Assembly (NCBI GenBank): GCA_014841595.1
Contig: JACYUE010000001.1
Location: 1,228,996-1,292,995, forward strand
Length of the DNA stretch: 64,000 nucleotides
Direction of reading: 5' to 3'
DNA from: Oxalobacteraceae sp. CFBP 8761
GTDB lineage: Bacteria; Pseudomonadota; Gammaproteobacteria; Burkholderiales; Burkholderiaceae_D
The notes under the pieces are model-generated. The model had not been told where the DNA came from. It was given only the letters and a program-made list of their open reading frames with translations, and ran no database searches. A program made the position numbers and the translations under genes. Of this stretch, positions 1 through 8,353 are shown piece after piece (positions within the stretch are counted from its first letter, which is position 1; every line of letters begins with the position of its first letter).

Positions 1-434
1 AGGTCGAGTGCATTTGGCTCGCGGAAGTGGTCGATCGTGACCGAGTGGTCGACGACCAGGTCGACCGGCACCAGTGGCTCGATCTTCTTCGGATCGGCGC
101 CCATCTTGGCGGCGACGTTGCGCATCGCGGCCAGGTCGGCCAGCAGCGGCACGCCGGTGAAGTCTTGCAGCACGACGCGGGCCACGACGAACGGGATCTC
201 GTCGGTACGCTCGGCGGTGGCTTTCCAGCCGGCGACCTGCTTGACGTGCTCTTCGGTGACCTTCTTGCCGTCGCAGTTACGCAGCACGGATTCCAGGACG
301 ATACGAATCGACACCGGCAGGCGCGACAGGTTCACACCCAGGGATTCAGCCAGCGCTGGCAGCGAGTGAAACTGGCCGCTCTGGCCTGCGCCGATCGGGA
401 ATTCCTTCAGTGTATTCAGGGTGTTGCGAGACAT
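1..434 (-). CDS. acnA: Aconitate hydratase AcnA, N-terminal part (cut by window edge)
   Basis: Aconitase isomerises citrate to isocitrate in the TCA cycle, using a [4Fe-4S] cluster. Only about 144 N-terminal residues are in the window. The start [15 protein letters not shown] and the later segments [37 protein letters not shown] and [15 protein letters not shown] are typical of the AcnA/IRP type rather than AcnB. The ATG at 432-434 has a good upstream Shine-Dalgarno (AAGGAGAG). It lies in a minus-strand TCA group with the CitE-like gene and mdh. The cluster cysteines and the C-terminus lie outside the window. Confidence 0.95.
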   Translation of the reverse strand, partial: MSRNTLNTLKEFPIGAGQSGQFHSLPALAESLGVNLSRLPVSIRIVLESVLRNCDGKKVTEEHVKQVAGWKATAERTDEIPFVVARVVLQDFTGVPLLADLAAMRNVAAKMGADPKKIEPLVPVDLVVDHSVTIDHFREPNALD

Positions 435-463
435 AATCTCTCCTTCAGTGGAATATTGTTATC

Positions 464-475
464 AACAACGTTGTT
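464..475. promoter_or_regulatory. Perfect 12-bp palindrome upstream of acnA
   Basis: AACAACGTTGTT is a perfect inverted repeat about 30 bp upstream of the acnA start codon, in an AT-rich stretch that otherwise contrasts with the GC-rich surroundings. It could be an operator or lie within the 5' untranslated region. No regulator is identified. Confidence 0.35.
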
Positions 476-541
476 ATTTCAACAGTATCAAATAACATCA
501 GGCGACAGGACGGTCTGGATCCGGGAAACCCAGGCCGCGGC

Positions 542-1093
542 TCAAGTCTTGCTCGCCTCCGGCGCCGCGGTCGCCACGATCGCGGACTGGGTGGCGTTCT
601 TGCATTCATTGGCCAGCTGGCGGTTGAGCTTCGAGTCGAGCAGGATGCCCTTGGACGGAATGCCGATCCAGATCAGGCCATAGTGCGGATTTTCGAAGCG
701 CAAAGCGCCGGTGGTGGTGCCGATGCGGGCCAGGCGGTGCAGCCGGTTCTTCCAGCGCAGCGCGATGTGGGCGGCATCGTTGTCGTTCGTGTAGATCGTG
801 ATCTTGTTGCCCAGCTCGCAGGCGTAATCGGTGGTCTTGTTGTCGGTGATGTCCGGCTCATCGACTTCTAGCGGGTTGGCAGCGACCACGGCAGCCGCAA
901 CAGCGGCAGTGGCGGCAGCGGCTTTCGCTTTCTTGCCAGGCTTCTTCGCCGGCTTTTTCGCCGCATCAGCGGCGAGCACGGCGGAGGCTTTCGGGTGCGC
1001 TACCGGAGTGGCGGCGTTGGCCGGCGCACAGGCGACGGCAGCGGCAAGCGCAATTGCGCAGGCAGCGATGACTGGGGAGAGGAGAGTGGCCAT
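542..1093 (-). CDS. Hypothetical secreted protein with Lys/Ala-rich segment
   Basis: About 183 residues. I place the start at the ATG at 1091-1093, because it gives a clean signal peptide (MATLLSPVIAACAIALAAAV, ending CAPANA); the frame is open further upstream. After the signal comes a low-complexity basic stretch (KKPAKKPGKKAK, then Ala/Val), then a compact domain of about 100 residues with DNKTTDYACELGNKITIYTN and a C-terminal conserved-looking block (GLIWIGIPSKGILLDSKLNRQ). I do not recognise the family. It sits between acnA and the CitE-like lyase on the same strand, so it may be read through from mdh, but nothing links it to the TCA cycle functionally. Confidence 0.7.
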   Translation of the reverse strand: MATLLSPVIAACAIALAAAVACAPANAATPVAHPKASAVLAADAAKKPAKKPGKKAKAAAATAAVAAAVVAANPLEVDEPDITDNKTTDYACELGNKITIYTNDNDAAHIALRWKNRLHRLARIGTTTGALRFENPHYGLIWIGIPSKGILLDSKLNRQLANECKNATQSAIVATAAPEASKT

Positions 1094-1101
1094 GGTCGGA
1101 A

Positions 1102-2091
1102 TTATCGGGAGTCGGAGAGGTTGACGATGGCTGCAGCTGCCTCGGGCAGTGCGAGGCCGGCCAGCTTGGCCCGCTGCAACACCGACCAATAGTATCGGTA
1201 GCTCGCACGGTCATGCAAGCGCCCGTGTTGCGCAATCGGTCCCCAACCCGCGGCCATGGCTTCGGTCAGGATATTCGTTGCTTCATTGACTTCAGACAAA
1301 CGCGGCGTGAACGCCTTCAGGATTGGCTTGATCTGATCCGGGTGGATGCTCCACATGCGGGTAAAGCCGAACTCGGCGCCGGCACGCTGGGCGTCGTTCG
1401 CCACCGTCGCGCTGTCCTTGATGTCGGTCGTAACATTATGCGACGCCACCTTGCCATGGGCATGGCAGGCTGCCACCATCTCGAGCTTCGCGCGCACCAC
1501 CAGCGGATGCGTGAACTGGCCCGGCGTGCGCATCGCGCTGGCCGGAATCGCACCGTAGTGGGCCGAGACAAAATCCATGATGCCGAACGACAGGCACTCG
1601 ACCTGCGGCAGCGCCGCGATCGCGTAGGCGTCGCGCAGCGCGCCATGGGTTTCGATCAGCACATGGACGGGCAGGGCGGCGCGGCCGGCAGCGAGCGCAT
1701 ATTTATTGATCAGCTCGATCGCGCCGCGCACTTCGTCGACGCCGTCGACCTTCGGCAGCACGACGTACGCCAGGCGCGCCGCAGCGCCGCCGACGATGAG
1801 GGCGACGTCGTTGGCAAAGTGCATGCTGGCCGGCTCGTGCAGGCGCGCGCCGACACGGTTGAAGCGGTTTTCTTCGCTGTTGACCAAGCTCGCCACCAGG
1901 ACGGCGTGCTCGTGCTCGACGCCAGCCTGGGCGCCGTCTTCGCAGTCGAAGGTGATGTCAAACAAGGGACCAAGCTCTTGTTGCAGGGTCAGCGATTTGC
2001 GCATCAGTTTCTCTGAGCCGGCGTAGTGATCGCAGGCAGGGAGAAGCAGCGGCTGGCGTTTGCCCTGGAATAAAACCTCGGAAGGATGCAT
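1102..2091 (-). CDS. HpcH/HpaI aldolase / citrate lyase beta-like CoA ester lyase
   Basis: A 329-residue TIM-barrel protein of the CitE/malyl-CoA lyase superfamily. Visible hallmarks are an acidic metal-site motif (FDCEDGAQ), the LIETHGALRDAYAIA strand with its metal-binding Glu, and GAEFGFTRMWSIHPDQI near the end. Relatives cleave or hydrolyse malyl-, citramalyl- or related CoA esters; which substrate this one uses cannot be read from sequence. The start at 2089-2091 (MHPSEVLFQGKR) is preferred over longer frames because it begins just before the conserved domain. It follows mdh, separated by two hairpins. Adjacency to mdh and acnA suggests handling of malyl or citryl thioesters around the TCA cycle. 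Confidence 0.85.
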   Translation of the reverse strand: MHPSEVLFQGKRQPLLLPACDHYAGSEKLMRKSLTLQQELGPLFDITFDCEDGAQAGVEHEHAVLVASLVNSEENRFNRVGARLHEPASMHFANDVALIVGGAAARLAYVVLPKVDGVDEVRGAIELINKYALAAGRAALPVHVLIETHGALRDAYAIAALPQVECLSFGIMDFVSAHYGAIPASAMRTPGQFTHPLVVRAKLEMVAACHAHGKVASHNVTTDIKDSATVANDAQRAGAEFGFTRMWSIHPDQIKPILKAFTPRLSEVNEATNILTEAMAAGWGPIAQHGRLHDRASYRYYWSVLQRAKLAGLALPEAAAAIVNLSDSR

Positions 2092-2110
2092 AGCTTTCAA
2101 CGCTTGGTTG

Positions 2111-2146
2111 CATAAAACACCGCCGTGCCGGTTGAGCGGCACGGCG
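2111..2146 (-). terminator. Intrinsic terminator after mdh
   Basis: Read on the minus strand, CGCCGTGCCG pairs with CGGCACGGCG across a 6-nt loop, and a T-rich stretch (GTGTTTTATG) follows. It lies between mdh and the CitE-like gene, so expression of the latter may depend on readthrough or its own promoter. Confidence 0.6.
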
Positions 2147-2151
2147 TGGTT

Positions 2152-2175
2152 GGCGCATGGCAATCGCCATGCGCC
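2152..2175 (-). other. Second strong hairpin after mdh
   Basis: GGCGCATGGC and GCCATGCGCC form a perfect 10-bp stem with a 4-nt loop, 9 bp past the mdh stop. It has no T-run of its own, so it is more likely an mRNA 3'-end stabiliser stacked ahead of the terminator. Confidence 0.55.
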
Positions 2176-2184
2176 TTGTACTGA

Positions 2185-3174
2185 TCAGCCCAGCAGGTGT
2201 GCGACGCCGGCTTTTTCTTCTTCCAGCTCTTTCAGGGTCAGGTTGATGCGCTCTTGCGAGAACGAATCGATGTCCAGACCTTGCACGATCGTGTATTCGC
2301 CATTCTCGGTCGTGACCGGGAAGCCGAACATGGTGCCTTCAGGGATGCCGTACGAACCGTCCGACGGGATACCCATCGTGGTCCACTTGCCGTTGGTGCC
2401 CAGGACCCAGTCACGGACGTGGTCGATGGCTGCATTGGCGGCCGATGCTGCCGACGACAGGCCGCGCGCTTCGATGATCGCAGCGCCGCGCTTGCCGACG
2501 GTTGGCAGGAAGGTGTTGGCGTTCCATTCCTGGTCGTTGATCAGGTCCTTGACCTGCTCGCTGCCAGCGGTGGCGAAGCGGTAGTCGGCGTACATCGTTG
2601 GCGAGTGGTTGCCCCACACGACCATTTTTTCGATGTCCTTGACTGCTTTACCGGTCTTGGCGGCCACTTGCGACAGCGCGCGGTTGTGGTCCAGACGCAG
2701 CATCGCAGTGAAGTTTTTCGCTGGCAGGTTCGGTGCCGATTTCATGGCGATGTAGGCGTTGGTGTTGGCTGGATTGCCGACCACCAGGACCTTGACGTTG
2801 CGCGAAGCGACGGCGTCGAGTGCCTTGCCCTGCACGGTGAAGATCTGGGCATTGGCTTCGAGCAGGTCCTTGCGTTCCATGCCCGGGCCACGTGGACGTG
2901 CGCCGACCAGCAGGGCGACGTCGACGTCCTTGAACGCGGTCATTGGATCCGAGTGCGCGGTCATGCCTTCGAGCAGCGGGAATGCGCAGTCGTCGATTTC
3001 CATCATGACGCCCTTGAGCGCCTTCTGTGCTTTTTCGTTGTCGATTTCGAGCAGCTGAAGGATGACCGGCTGGTCCTTGCCGAGCATGTCGCCGTTGGCG
3101 ATGCGGAACAGCAGGGAATAGCCGATCTGGCCGGCAGCGCCGGTCACAGCGACGCGCATTGGGGTTTTAGCCAT
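2185..3174 (-). CDS. mdh: Malate dehydrogenase
   Basis: NAD-dependent oxidation of malate to oxaloacetate. The 329-residue length and sequence match the proteobacterial and cytosolic-type MDH family ([20 protein letters not shown] nucleotide-binding start). Visible active-site elements are [14 protein letters not shown] (substrate Arg and mobile loop), [19 protein letters not shown] with a substrate Arg, and WGNHSPTMY with the catalytic His at about residue 190. The start at 3172-3174 ([12 protein letters not shown]) is chosen over an upstream in-frame start because the family begins there. It is divergent from the gntR-sdh operon across a 314-bp spacer. Confidence 0.97.
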   Translation of the reverse strand: MAKTPMRVAVTGAAGQIGYSLLFRIANGDMLGKDQPVILQLLEIDNEKAQKALKGVMMEIDDCAFPLLEGMTAHSDPMTAFKDVDVALLVGARPRGPGMERKDLLEANAQIFTVQGKALDAVASRNVKVLVVGNPANTNAYIAMKSAPNLPAKNFTAMLRLDHNRALSQVAAKTGKAVKDIEKMVVWGNHSPTMYADYRFATAGSEQVKDLINDQEWNANTFLPTVGKRGAAIIEARGLSSAASAANAAIDHVRDWVLGTNGKWTTMGIPSDGSYGIPEGTMFGFPVTTENGEYTIVQGLDIDSFSQERINLTLKELEEEKAGVAHLLG

Positions 3175-3488
3175 GATGAATCTCCAAAAGTGGGAATGAA
3201 AACGGTTTGCACCGAGGTCGACGCCGAGCATACGCTTGTAGGGCTCAGCTGCAATCAGACTTTAATCAGACTGCAATGATAACAAAAAGCGTCGGCCGGG
3301 CTATTCAAAAGTCAATCGCGGGTGTCGCGCGCGTACTCTGGCAAGAGTGCCACCGACTCCCGGTCGGGCATGAGTGTATGCCTGCGTCATCAGGGCTGTC
3401 AATTCATATCTTATGTCTTATATAAGACAGATATCTGAATGCCTCAAAAGCTGGACGGTATGTCACTTTTGTGGTGAAATCCCGGTCT
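3175..3488. other. Intergenic region mdh / gntR (divergent promoters)
   Basis: About 310 bp without a credible gene between divergent mdh and gntR. It must hold both promoters. The clear landmark is the palindrome at 3414-3429. I could not place -35/-10 pairs with confidence. Confidence 0.6.
3414..3429. promoter_or_regulatory. Candidate GntR operator, perfect 16-bp palindrome
   Basis: TGTCTTATATAAGACA is a perfect inverted repeat 59 bp upstream of the gntR start, in an AT-rich pocket. Its symmetry and size suit a GntR/HutC dimer. The inference is autoregulation, and probably control of the downstream sdh operon, by the adjacent regulator. I saw no second copy of the full palindrome elsewhere in the window. 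Confidence 0.6.
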
Positions 3489-4253
3489 ATGAATTCCACC
3501 TCGTCCAATCCGGCTGCCGACCCTGCCGCCAGCGGCTCGCCGTCCTTCCGGCCGCTGTACCAGCAGATCAAGGCCCTGATCACCAAAAGCCTGCAGGCTG
3601 GCGAGTGGAAACCGGGCGAAATGATGCCAAGCGAGGTCGAGCTGGCCGGCCGTTTCAAGGTCAGCCAGGGCACCGTGCGCAAGGCCATCGATGAGCTGGC
3701 GGCCGAGAACCTGGTCGTGCGCCGCCAGGGCAAGGGCACGTTTGTGGCCAGCCACGCCGAGGAGCGCGCGCATTTTCGCTTCCTGCGCCTGCGCCCCGAC
3801 GAGGGCTTGCCGCACCATCCCGAAAACCGCTTCCTCGAAGTCAAGCGCATCCGGGCCCCAGCCGAGGTGGCGCGCCTGCTCGACCTGAAAGCGGGTGACG
3901 CCGTCGTCTACATCAAGCGCGTGCAGTCGTTTGAGGGCAAGCCGACCATTCTCGAAGAGCTGTGGTTGCCGGGCCAGTTGTTCAAGGGCCTGAGCGCCGA
4001 ACGCCTCGTGGAATACAAGGGCCCGATGTACGGCCTGTTCGAAACGGAATTCGGTACCCGCATGATCCGCGCGACGGAAAAGATCCGCGCGGTCGCGGCC
4101 GATGCCGCTACGGCAGATTATTTGAAGGTGCCCGAGGGCACGCCGCTGCTGTGCGGCGAGCGTGTTTCGTTCACCTACGGCGACAAGGCAGTCGAGCTGC
4201 GCCGCGGGATGTACTTGACGGAACAACATCACTATCAGAACGAGCTGTCCTGA
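3489..4253 (+). CDS. GntR-family (HutC/UTRA) transcriptional regulator
   Basis: About 254 residues. An N-terminal winged helix (PLYQQIKALITKSLQAGEW through PSEVELAGRFKVSQGTVRKA and RRQGKGTFVA) is followed by a UTRA effector domain (about 90-250) with features such as ILEELWLPGQLFKGL and LRRGMYLTEQHHYQNELS. The ATG at 3489 is preferred; a GTG 18 bp upstream is also in frame. It stands directly upstream of sdhC, a placement that suggests control of succinate dehydrogenase and perhaps other TCA genes. The effector is unknown. The palindrome at 3414-3429 is the likely binding site. Confidence 0.9.
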   Translation: MNSTSSNPAADPAASGSPSFRPLYQQIKALITKSLQAGEWKPGEMMPSEVELAGRFKVSQGTVRKAIDELAAENLVVRRQGKGTFVASHAEERAHFRFLRLRPDEGLPHHPENRFLEVKRIRAPAEVARLLDLKAGDAVVYIKRVQSFEGKPTILEELWLPGQLFKGLSAERLVEYKGPMYGLFETEFGTRMIRATEKIRAVAADAATADYLKVPEGTPLLCGERVSFTYGDKAVELRRGMYLTEQHHYQNELS

Positions 4254-4481
4254 TAACTAACTCAGCAGTAAGGAAATACTTTGCAGCGGTAAATTTTGGC
4301 TGCAGCGAAACTCGGCAAGAGCGACTAAAATAACTTGGTTTTGGGTGCGCGGCGGACATGACCCGGTCCTTCGCTCGCTGTCCCGCCCACCTGGCTTCGC
4401 GAGAACGGACCAGGACAGGGAAATCAGCGAAAATCCAAAGGGTTCATATAAAAATTGTTGTCATAAGGGAGGTGTACCATC

Positions 4482-4907
4482 ATGTCCGAAGCCGTGAGAG
4501 AAGCAAAGCAGAAGGGGCGGCCGGAGTTCCGCAATATCGGCATCACCGATATCACCAGCAAGTATCGCATGCCGCCATCGGCCATCGTGTCGATCCTGCA
4601 CCGTGTCAGTGGCGCCGGCATGTTCCTGGCCTTGCCTTTCCTGTTGTACCTGTTCCAGCAAAGCCTGCTGTCGGAATCGTCGTTTGGCTACTTTGCCAGC
4701 ATCGTTTCGCACCCGCTCGCCAAACTCGTTCTGTTGGGCCTGTCGTGGGCTTACCTGCACCACTTCACCGCCGGCATTCGTCACCTGATCATGGACAATC
4801 ACATCGGCCTGGACAAGGACACGTCGCAAAAGACCGCGCGCGTCGTACTGGTGATCAGCCTGCTGCTGACCGCACTGGTCGGCCTGAAACTGTTCGGAGT
4901 GTTTTAA
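4482..4907 (+). CDS. sdhC: Succinate dehydrogenase cytochrome b556 subunit
   Basis: Membrane anchor of complex II (141 residues, three predicted TM helices). The motif HHFTAGIRHLIMD contains the conserved haem-ligand His (about residue 94) and the family signature. The N-terminal segment with SILHRVSGAGMF carries the conserved Ser/Arg near the quinone site. A strong Shine-Dalgarno (GGGAGGTG) precedes the ATG. It is first in the sdhCDAB order, 228 bp after gntR, and passes to sdhD with a 2-bp gap. Confidence 0.97.
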   Translation: MSEAVREAKQKGRPEFRNIGITDITSKYRMPPSAIVSILHRVSGAGMFLALPFLLYLFQQSLLSESSFGYFASIVSHPLAKLVLLGLSWAYLHHFTAGIRHLIMDNHIGLDKDTSQKTARVVLVISLLLTALVGLKLFGVF

Positions 4908-4909
4908 TT

Positions 4910-5278
4910 ATGGCAACCAAGAATAATATCGGCACGCGCCGCGTCGTCGTCGGCGCACACTACGGCGTCAAGGACTGGCTGGCGCAGCGCGTCACCGCCA
5001 TCGTCATGGCGGTCTACACGGTCATCCTGCTGGTCGCTTTCCTGACCGGGCAGAATTTCACGTACGAAGGCTGGGCAGGCTTGTTCTCCCGCCAGTGGTT
5101 CAAGCTGTTCTCGCTGGTGACCTTCCTCGCGCTGTACTACCACGCCTGGGTCGGCATCCGCGACATCTGGATGGACTATGTTAAATCGGCAGGCCTGCGT
5201 CTGTTCCTGATGCTGGCAACGATCTTCTGGCTGCTCGCTTGCGCCGCCTGGACCGTGCAAATTCTCTGGAGTGTGTAA
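4910..5278 (+). CDS. sdhD: Succinate dehydrogenase hydrophobic membrane anchor subunit
   Basis: 122 residues with three hydrophobic helices. LYYHAWVGIRDIWMDYV holds the conserved His and Asp of the SdhD anchor. The ATG at 4910 lies 2 bp after the sdhC stop; the frame is open far upstream but that part is overlapped by sdhC. With SdhC it forms the haem b and quinone site of complex II. The sdhA start follows 2 bp after its stop. Confidence 0.96.
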   Translation: MATKNNIGTRRVVVGAHYGVKDWLAQRVTAIVMAVYTVILLVAFLTGQNFTYEGWAGLFSRQWFKLFSLVTFLALYYHAWVGIRDIWMDYVKSAGLRLFLMLATIFWLLACAAWTVQILWSV

Positions 5279-5280
5279 TC

Positions 5281-7059
5281 GTGGCAGCTATCAAAACTGC
5301 AATTCCTACCCGTCGTTTTGACGCGGTCATCGTGGGCGCCGGCGGTTCCGGCATGCGCGCTTCCCTGCAACTGGCCGAAGCCGGCCTGAACGTTGCTGTC
5401 CTGTCGAAAGTTTTCCCGACCCGCTCGCACACCGTGGCAGCGCAGGGCGGCATCGGCGCTTCGCTCGGCAATATGAGCGAGGACGACTGGTACTGGCACA
5501 TGTTCGACACCGTCAAGGGTGGCGACTACCTGGGCGACCAGGATGCGATCGAATTCATGTGCCGCGAGGCACCGAAGGTCGTGTACGAGCTGGAACACTT
5601 CGGCATGCCGTTCGACCGTAACCCTGACGGCACGATTTACCAGCGTCCGTTCGGCGGCCACACGGCCAATTTCGGCGAAAAGCCGGTCCAGCGCGCCTGC
5701 GCCGCGGCCGACCGTACCGGTCACGCGCTGCTGCACACGCTGTATCAGCGTAACGTCCGTGCCCGCACCCACTTCTTCGTCGAATGGATGGCGCTGGACG
5801 TGATCCGCGACGCCGAAGGCGACGTGGTCGGCGTGATGGCCCTGGAAATGGAAACCGGCGACGTGATGATCCTGGAAGCGAAGACCACCATCTTCGCTAC
5901 CGGCGGCGCAGGCCGTATCTTCGCTGCATCGACCAATGCCTTCATCAACACCGGTGACGGCATGGGCATGGCGGCGCGTGCCGGCCTGCCGCTGCAGGAC
6001 ATGGAGTTCTGGCAGTTCCACCCGACCGGTGTGGCGGGCGCTGGCGTCCTGATCACCGAAGGCGTGCGCGGCGAGGGCGGTATCCTGATCAACAGCAACG
6101 GCGAACGCTTCATGGAGCGCTACGCGCCAACGCTGAAGGATCTGGCGCCACGCGACTTCGTGTCGCGCTCGATGGACCAAGAGATCAAGGAAGGCCGCGG
6201 CTGCGGACCGAACAAGGATCACGTGCTGCTGGACCTGCGTCACATCGGCGCCGACACCATCAAGAAGCGCCTGCCTTCGATCCTTGAAATCGGCCACAAG
6301 TTCGCCAACGTCGATGCGACCAAGGAACCGATTCCTGTCGTGCCGACGATTCACTACCAGATGGGCGGCATCCCGACCAATATCCATGGTCAGGTCGTGG
6401 CACCGGATGGTACGGGCGGCCAGAAGATCGTCAATGGTCTGTACGCGATCGGCGAGTGCGCCTGCGTCTCGGTCCACGGCGCGAACCGCCTGGGCACGAA
6501 CTCGCTGCTCGACCTGATCGTGTTCGGCCGCGCGGCCGGCAACCACGTCGTCGCGTCCGACCTGAAGAAGAAAGTCGCCAAGCCGATGCCGGCTGACGCT
6601 GCCGACTTCGCGCTGGATCGCCTGAACCGCCTCGAAACGTCGACCGGCACCGAAAAAGTGCAGCACGTCGCCAACGATATCCGCGCCACGATGCAGAAGT
6701 ACTGCGGCGTGTTCCGCACTGACCAGCTGCTAACGCAGGGCGTCAAGGAAATCATGGTGCTCGACGAGCGTCGCAAGAACGTGTCGTTCAAGGACAAGTC
6801 GAAGGTGTTCAACACGGCCCGCGTCGAAGCGCTCGAGCTGGATAACCTGATCGAGACCGCGAAAGCGACCATCGTGTCGGCCCAGGCCCGCAAGGAATCG
6901 CGCGGCGCCCACGCCCACAGCGATTACGAAACACGTGACGACGCGAACTGGATGAAGCACACGCTGTTCTTCTCCGAAGGCAACCGCCTCGAGTACAAGG
7001 GCGTTGTGCAAAAGCCGCTGACGGTCGAGACCTTCAAGCCGAAAGCACGCACTTTCTAA
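5281..7059 (+). CDS. sdhA: Succinate dehydrogenase flavoprotein subunit
   Basis: 592 residues. FAD-binding fold at the N-terminus (DAVIVGAGGSGMRASLQLAE). The segment RSHTVAAQGGIGASLGN supplies the covalent FAD-attachment His (about residue 50). Later come LEFWQFHPTG-like substrate-site sequence (MEFWQFHPTGVAGAGVLITE), HYQMGGIPTN and GECACVSVHGANRLGTNSLLD. I choose GTG at 5281 (giving AAIKTAIPTRRFDAVIVG), because the upstream in-frame ATG lies inside sdhD and the family starts here. It oxidises succinate to fumarate and passes electrons to SdhB. Confidence 0.97.
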   Translation: MAAIKTAIPTRRFDAVIVGAGGSGMRASLQLAEAGLNVAVLSKVFPTRSHTVAAQGGIGASLGNMSEDDWYWHMFDTVKGGDYLGDQDAIEFMCREAPKVVYELEHFGMPFDRNPDGTIYQRPFGGHTANFGEKPVQRACAAADRTGHALLHTLYQRNVRARTHFFVEWMALDVIRDAEGDVVGVMALEMETGDVMILEAKTTIFATGGAGRIFAASTNAFINTGDGMGMAARAGLPLQDMEFWQFHPTGVAGAGVLITEGVRGEGGILINSNGERFMERYAPTLKDLAPRDFVSRSMDQEIKEGRGCGPNKDHVLLDLRHIGADTIKKRLPSILEIGHKFANVDATKEPIPVVPTIHYQMGGIPTNIHGQVVAPDGTGGQKIVNGLYAIGECACVSVHGANRLGTNSLLDLIVFGRAAGNHVVASDLKKKVAKPMPADAADFALDRLNRLETSTGTEKVQHVANDIRATMQKYCGVFRTDQLLTQGVKEIMVLDERRKNVSFKDKSKVFNTARVEALELDNLIETAKATIVSAQARKESRGAHAHSDYETRDDANWMKHTLFFSEGNRLEYKGVVQKPLTVETFKPKARTF

Positions 7060-7117
7060 ATATTTTGTGGCTACCGGGCGATTGTCGCCCGGCGGCTGTG
7101 ATGAGATAGGTAAAAAC

Positions 7118-7828
7118 ATGGCACGCACTGTCCAACTGAAGATTTACCGCTACGATCCGGACAAGGATTCGAAGCCTTACATGCAAGACGTTTCGGTCGA
7201 GCTGCAAGACACCGACAAGATGCTGCTGGACGTCCTGCAGCGCATCAAGGCGGATGTCGATGACTCGCTGGCGCTGCGCCGCTCGTGCCGTGAAGGCGTG
7301 TGCGGTTCGGACGCAATGAACATCAACGGCAAGAACGGCCTGGCCTGCACGACCAACCTGAATGAGCTGACCCAGCCGATCGTGCTGCGTCCTCTGCCAG
7401 GGCTGCCGGTGGTGCGCGACTTGATCGTCGACATGACCAACTTCTTCAAGCAGTATCACTCGGTCAAGCCGTACCTGATCAACGAGTCGATCCGCCCTGA
7501 AAAAGAACGTCTGCAGTCGCCTGAAGAGCGCGAAGAGCTCGACGGTCTGTACGAGTGCATCCTGTGCGCCTGCTGCTCGACCTCGTGCCCGTCGTTCTGG
7601 TGGAATCCGGACAAGTTCGTCGGTCCAGCTGGCCTGCTGCAAGCGTACCGTTTCATCGCCGACTCGCGCGACGAAGCGACCAACGATCGCCTGGACAACC
7701 TGGAAGATCCGTACCGCCTGTTCCGCTGCCACTCGATCATGAACTGTACGGACGTGTGCCCGAAGGGCCTCAATCCGAACAAGGCGATTGGCAAGATCAA
7801 GGAACTGCTGGTACGTCGCGCGATTTAA
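7118..7828 (+). CDS. sdhB: Succinate dehydrogenase iron-sulfur subunit
   Basis: 236 residues. A ferredoxin-type [2Fe-2S] domain (SCREGVCGSDAMNINGKNGL then AC) is followed by the [4Fe-4S]/[3Fe-4S] domain with CILCACCSTSCPSFWW and CHSIMNCTDVCPKGLNP. The tail GKIKELLVRRAI matches the family end. The start is ATG 7118 (MARTVQLKIYRYDP). A 58-bp spacer separates it from sdhA; sdhE follows after about 160 bp. Confidence 0.97.
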   Translation: MARTVQLKIYRYDPDKDSKPYMQDVSVELQDTDKMLLDVLQRIKADVDDSLALRRSCREGVCGSDAMNINGKNGLACTTNLNELTQPIVLRPLPGLPVVRDLIVDMTNFFKQYHSVKPYLINESIRPEKERLQSPEEREELDGLYECILCACCSTSCPSFWWNPDKFVGPAGLLQAYRFIADSRDEATNDRLDNLEDPYRLFRCHSIMNCTDVCPKGLNPNKAIGKIKELLVRRAI

Positions 7829-7887
7829 GCGATGCAATGCGTGTGGCGCCGCAAAAGGCGTCGCACGCGTTCCGGTGTCCAGACGTG

Positions 7888-7908
7888 CGTCGAGCGTTGC
7901 GCTCGACG
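7888..7908 (+). other. Perfect hairpin between sdhB and sdhE
   Basis: CGTCGAGCG / CGCTCGACG, a 9-bp perfect stem with a TTG loop, 59 bp after sdhB. No T-run follows, so it is a possible mRNA stabiliser or processing site rather than a classic terminator. Confidence 0.45.
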
Positions 7909-7990
7909 AATGTGTGCATTACCGTAAAAGTACCGTACTGCCGAATCATGGCAGCCGGAGTATGATGTCGAACCAACAACGGATTTTAAT

Positions 7991-8257
7991 GTGATTACAC
8001 ATCAAGCCGATCCTGCCAACCGTTCGCGCCTGCGCTGGCGTGCACGTCGTGGCCTGCTCGAGAACGATCTGATCCTGACGCGCTTTCTCGATGCGCACGA
8101 ACAGGACCTGACCGACGACGAGGTCGATGCGCTGACGCGCCTGCTTGATCTGGCTGACAACCCGTTGCTGGACCTGCTGCTGGGGCGCAATGAGCCCTCC
8201 GGCGAGCTCGACCTGCCGCACGTGCACGCCTTGCTGGCGAAGCTGCGGCTAGCGTAA
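7991..8257 (+). CDS. sdhE: FAD assembly factor SdhE
   Basis: 88-residue small acidic protein. It carries the RGLLEND motif (RGxxE, the flavinylation-factor signature) and the helical bundle typical of SdhE/YgfY. It promotes covalent attachment of FAD to SdhA. The start codon is GTG at 7991, shortly after an AT-rich leader. Its position after sdhB and before gltA is the usual arrangement for this family. Confidence 0.93.
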   Translation: MITHQADPANRSRLRWRARRGLLENDLILTRFLDAHEQDLTDDEVDALTRLLDLADNPLLDLLLGRNEPSGELDLPHVHALLAKLRLA

Positions 8258-8353
8258 GCGAACTATGGGCATCCGATTCGCCAACGCGGCACGTTGCGGC
8301 GCCCCCCGGTTTCGTTTTATTTTGTAGACCCACTCCCACAAGAAGGAAGTGCC

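Noticed and set aside
4281..4305. TGCAGC/GCTGCA inverted repeat upstream of sdhC as an operator or riboswitch
   Set aside because: Only 6 bp and a common word in this GC-rich DNA; no supporting context.
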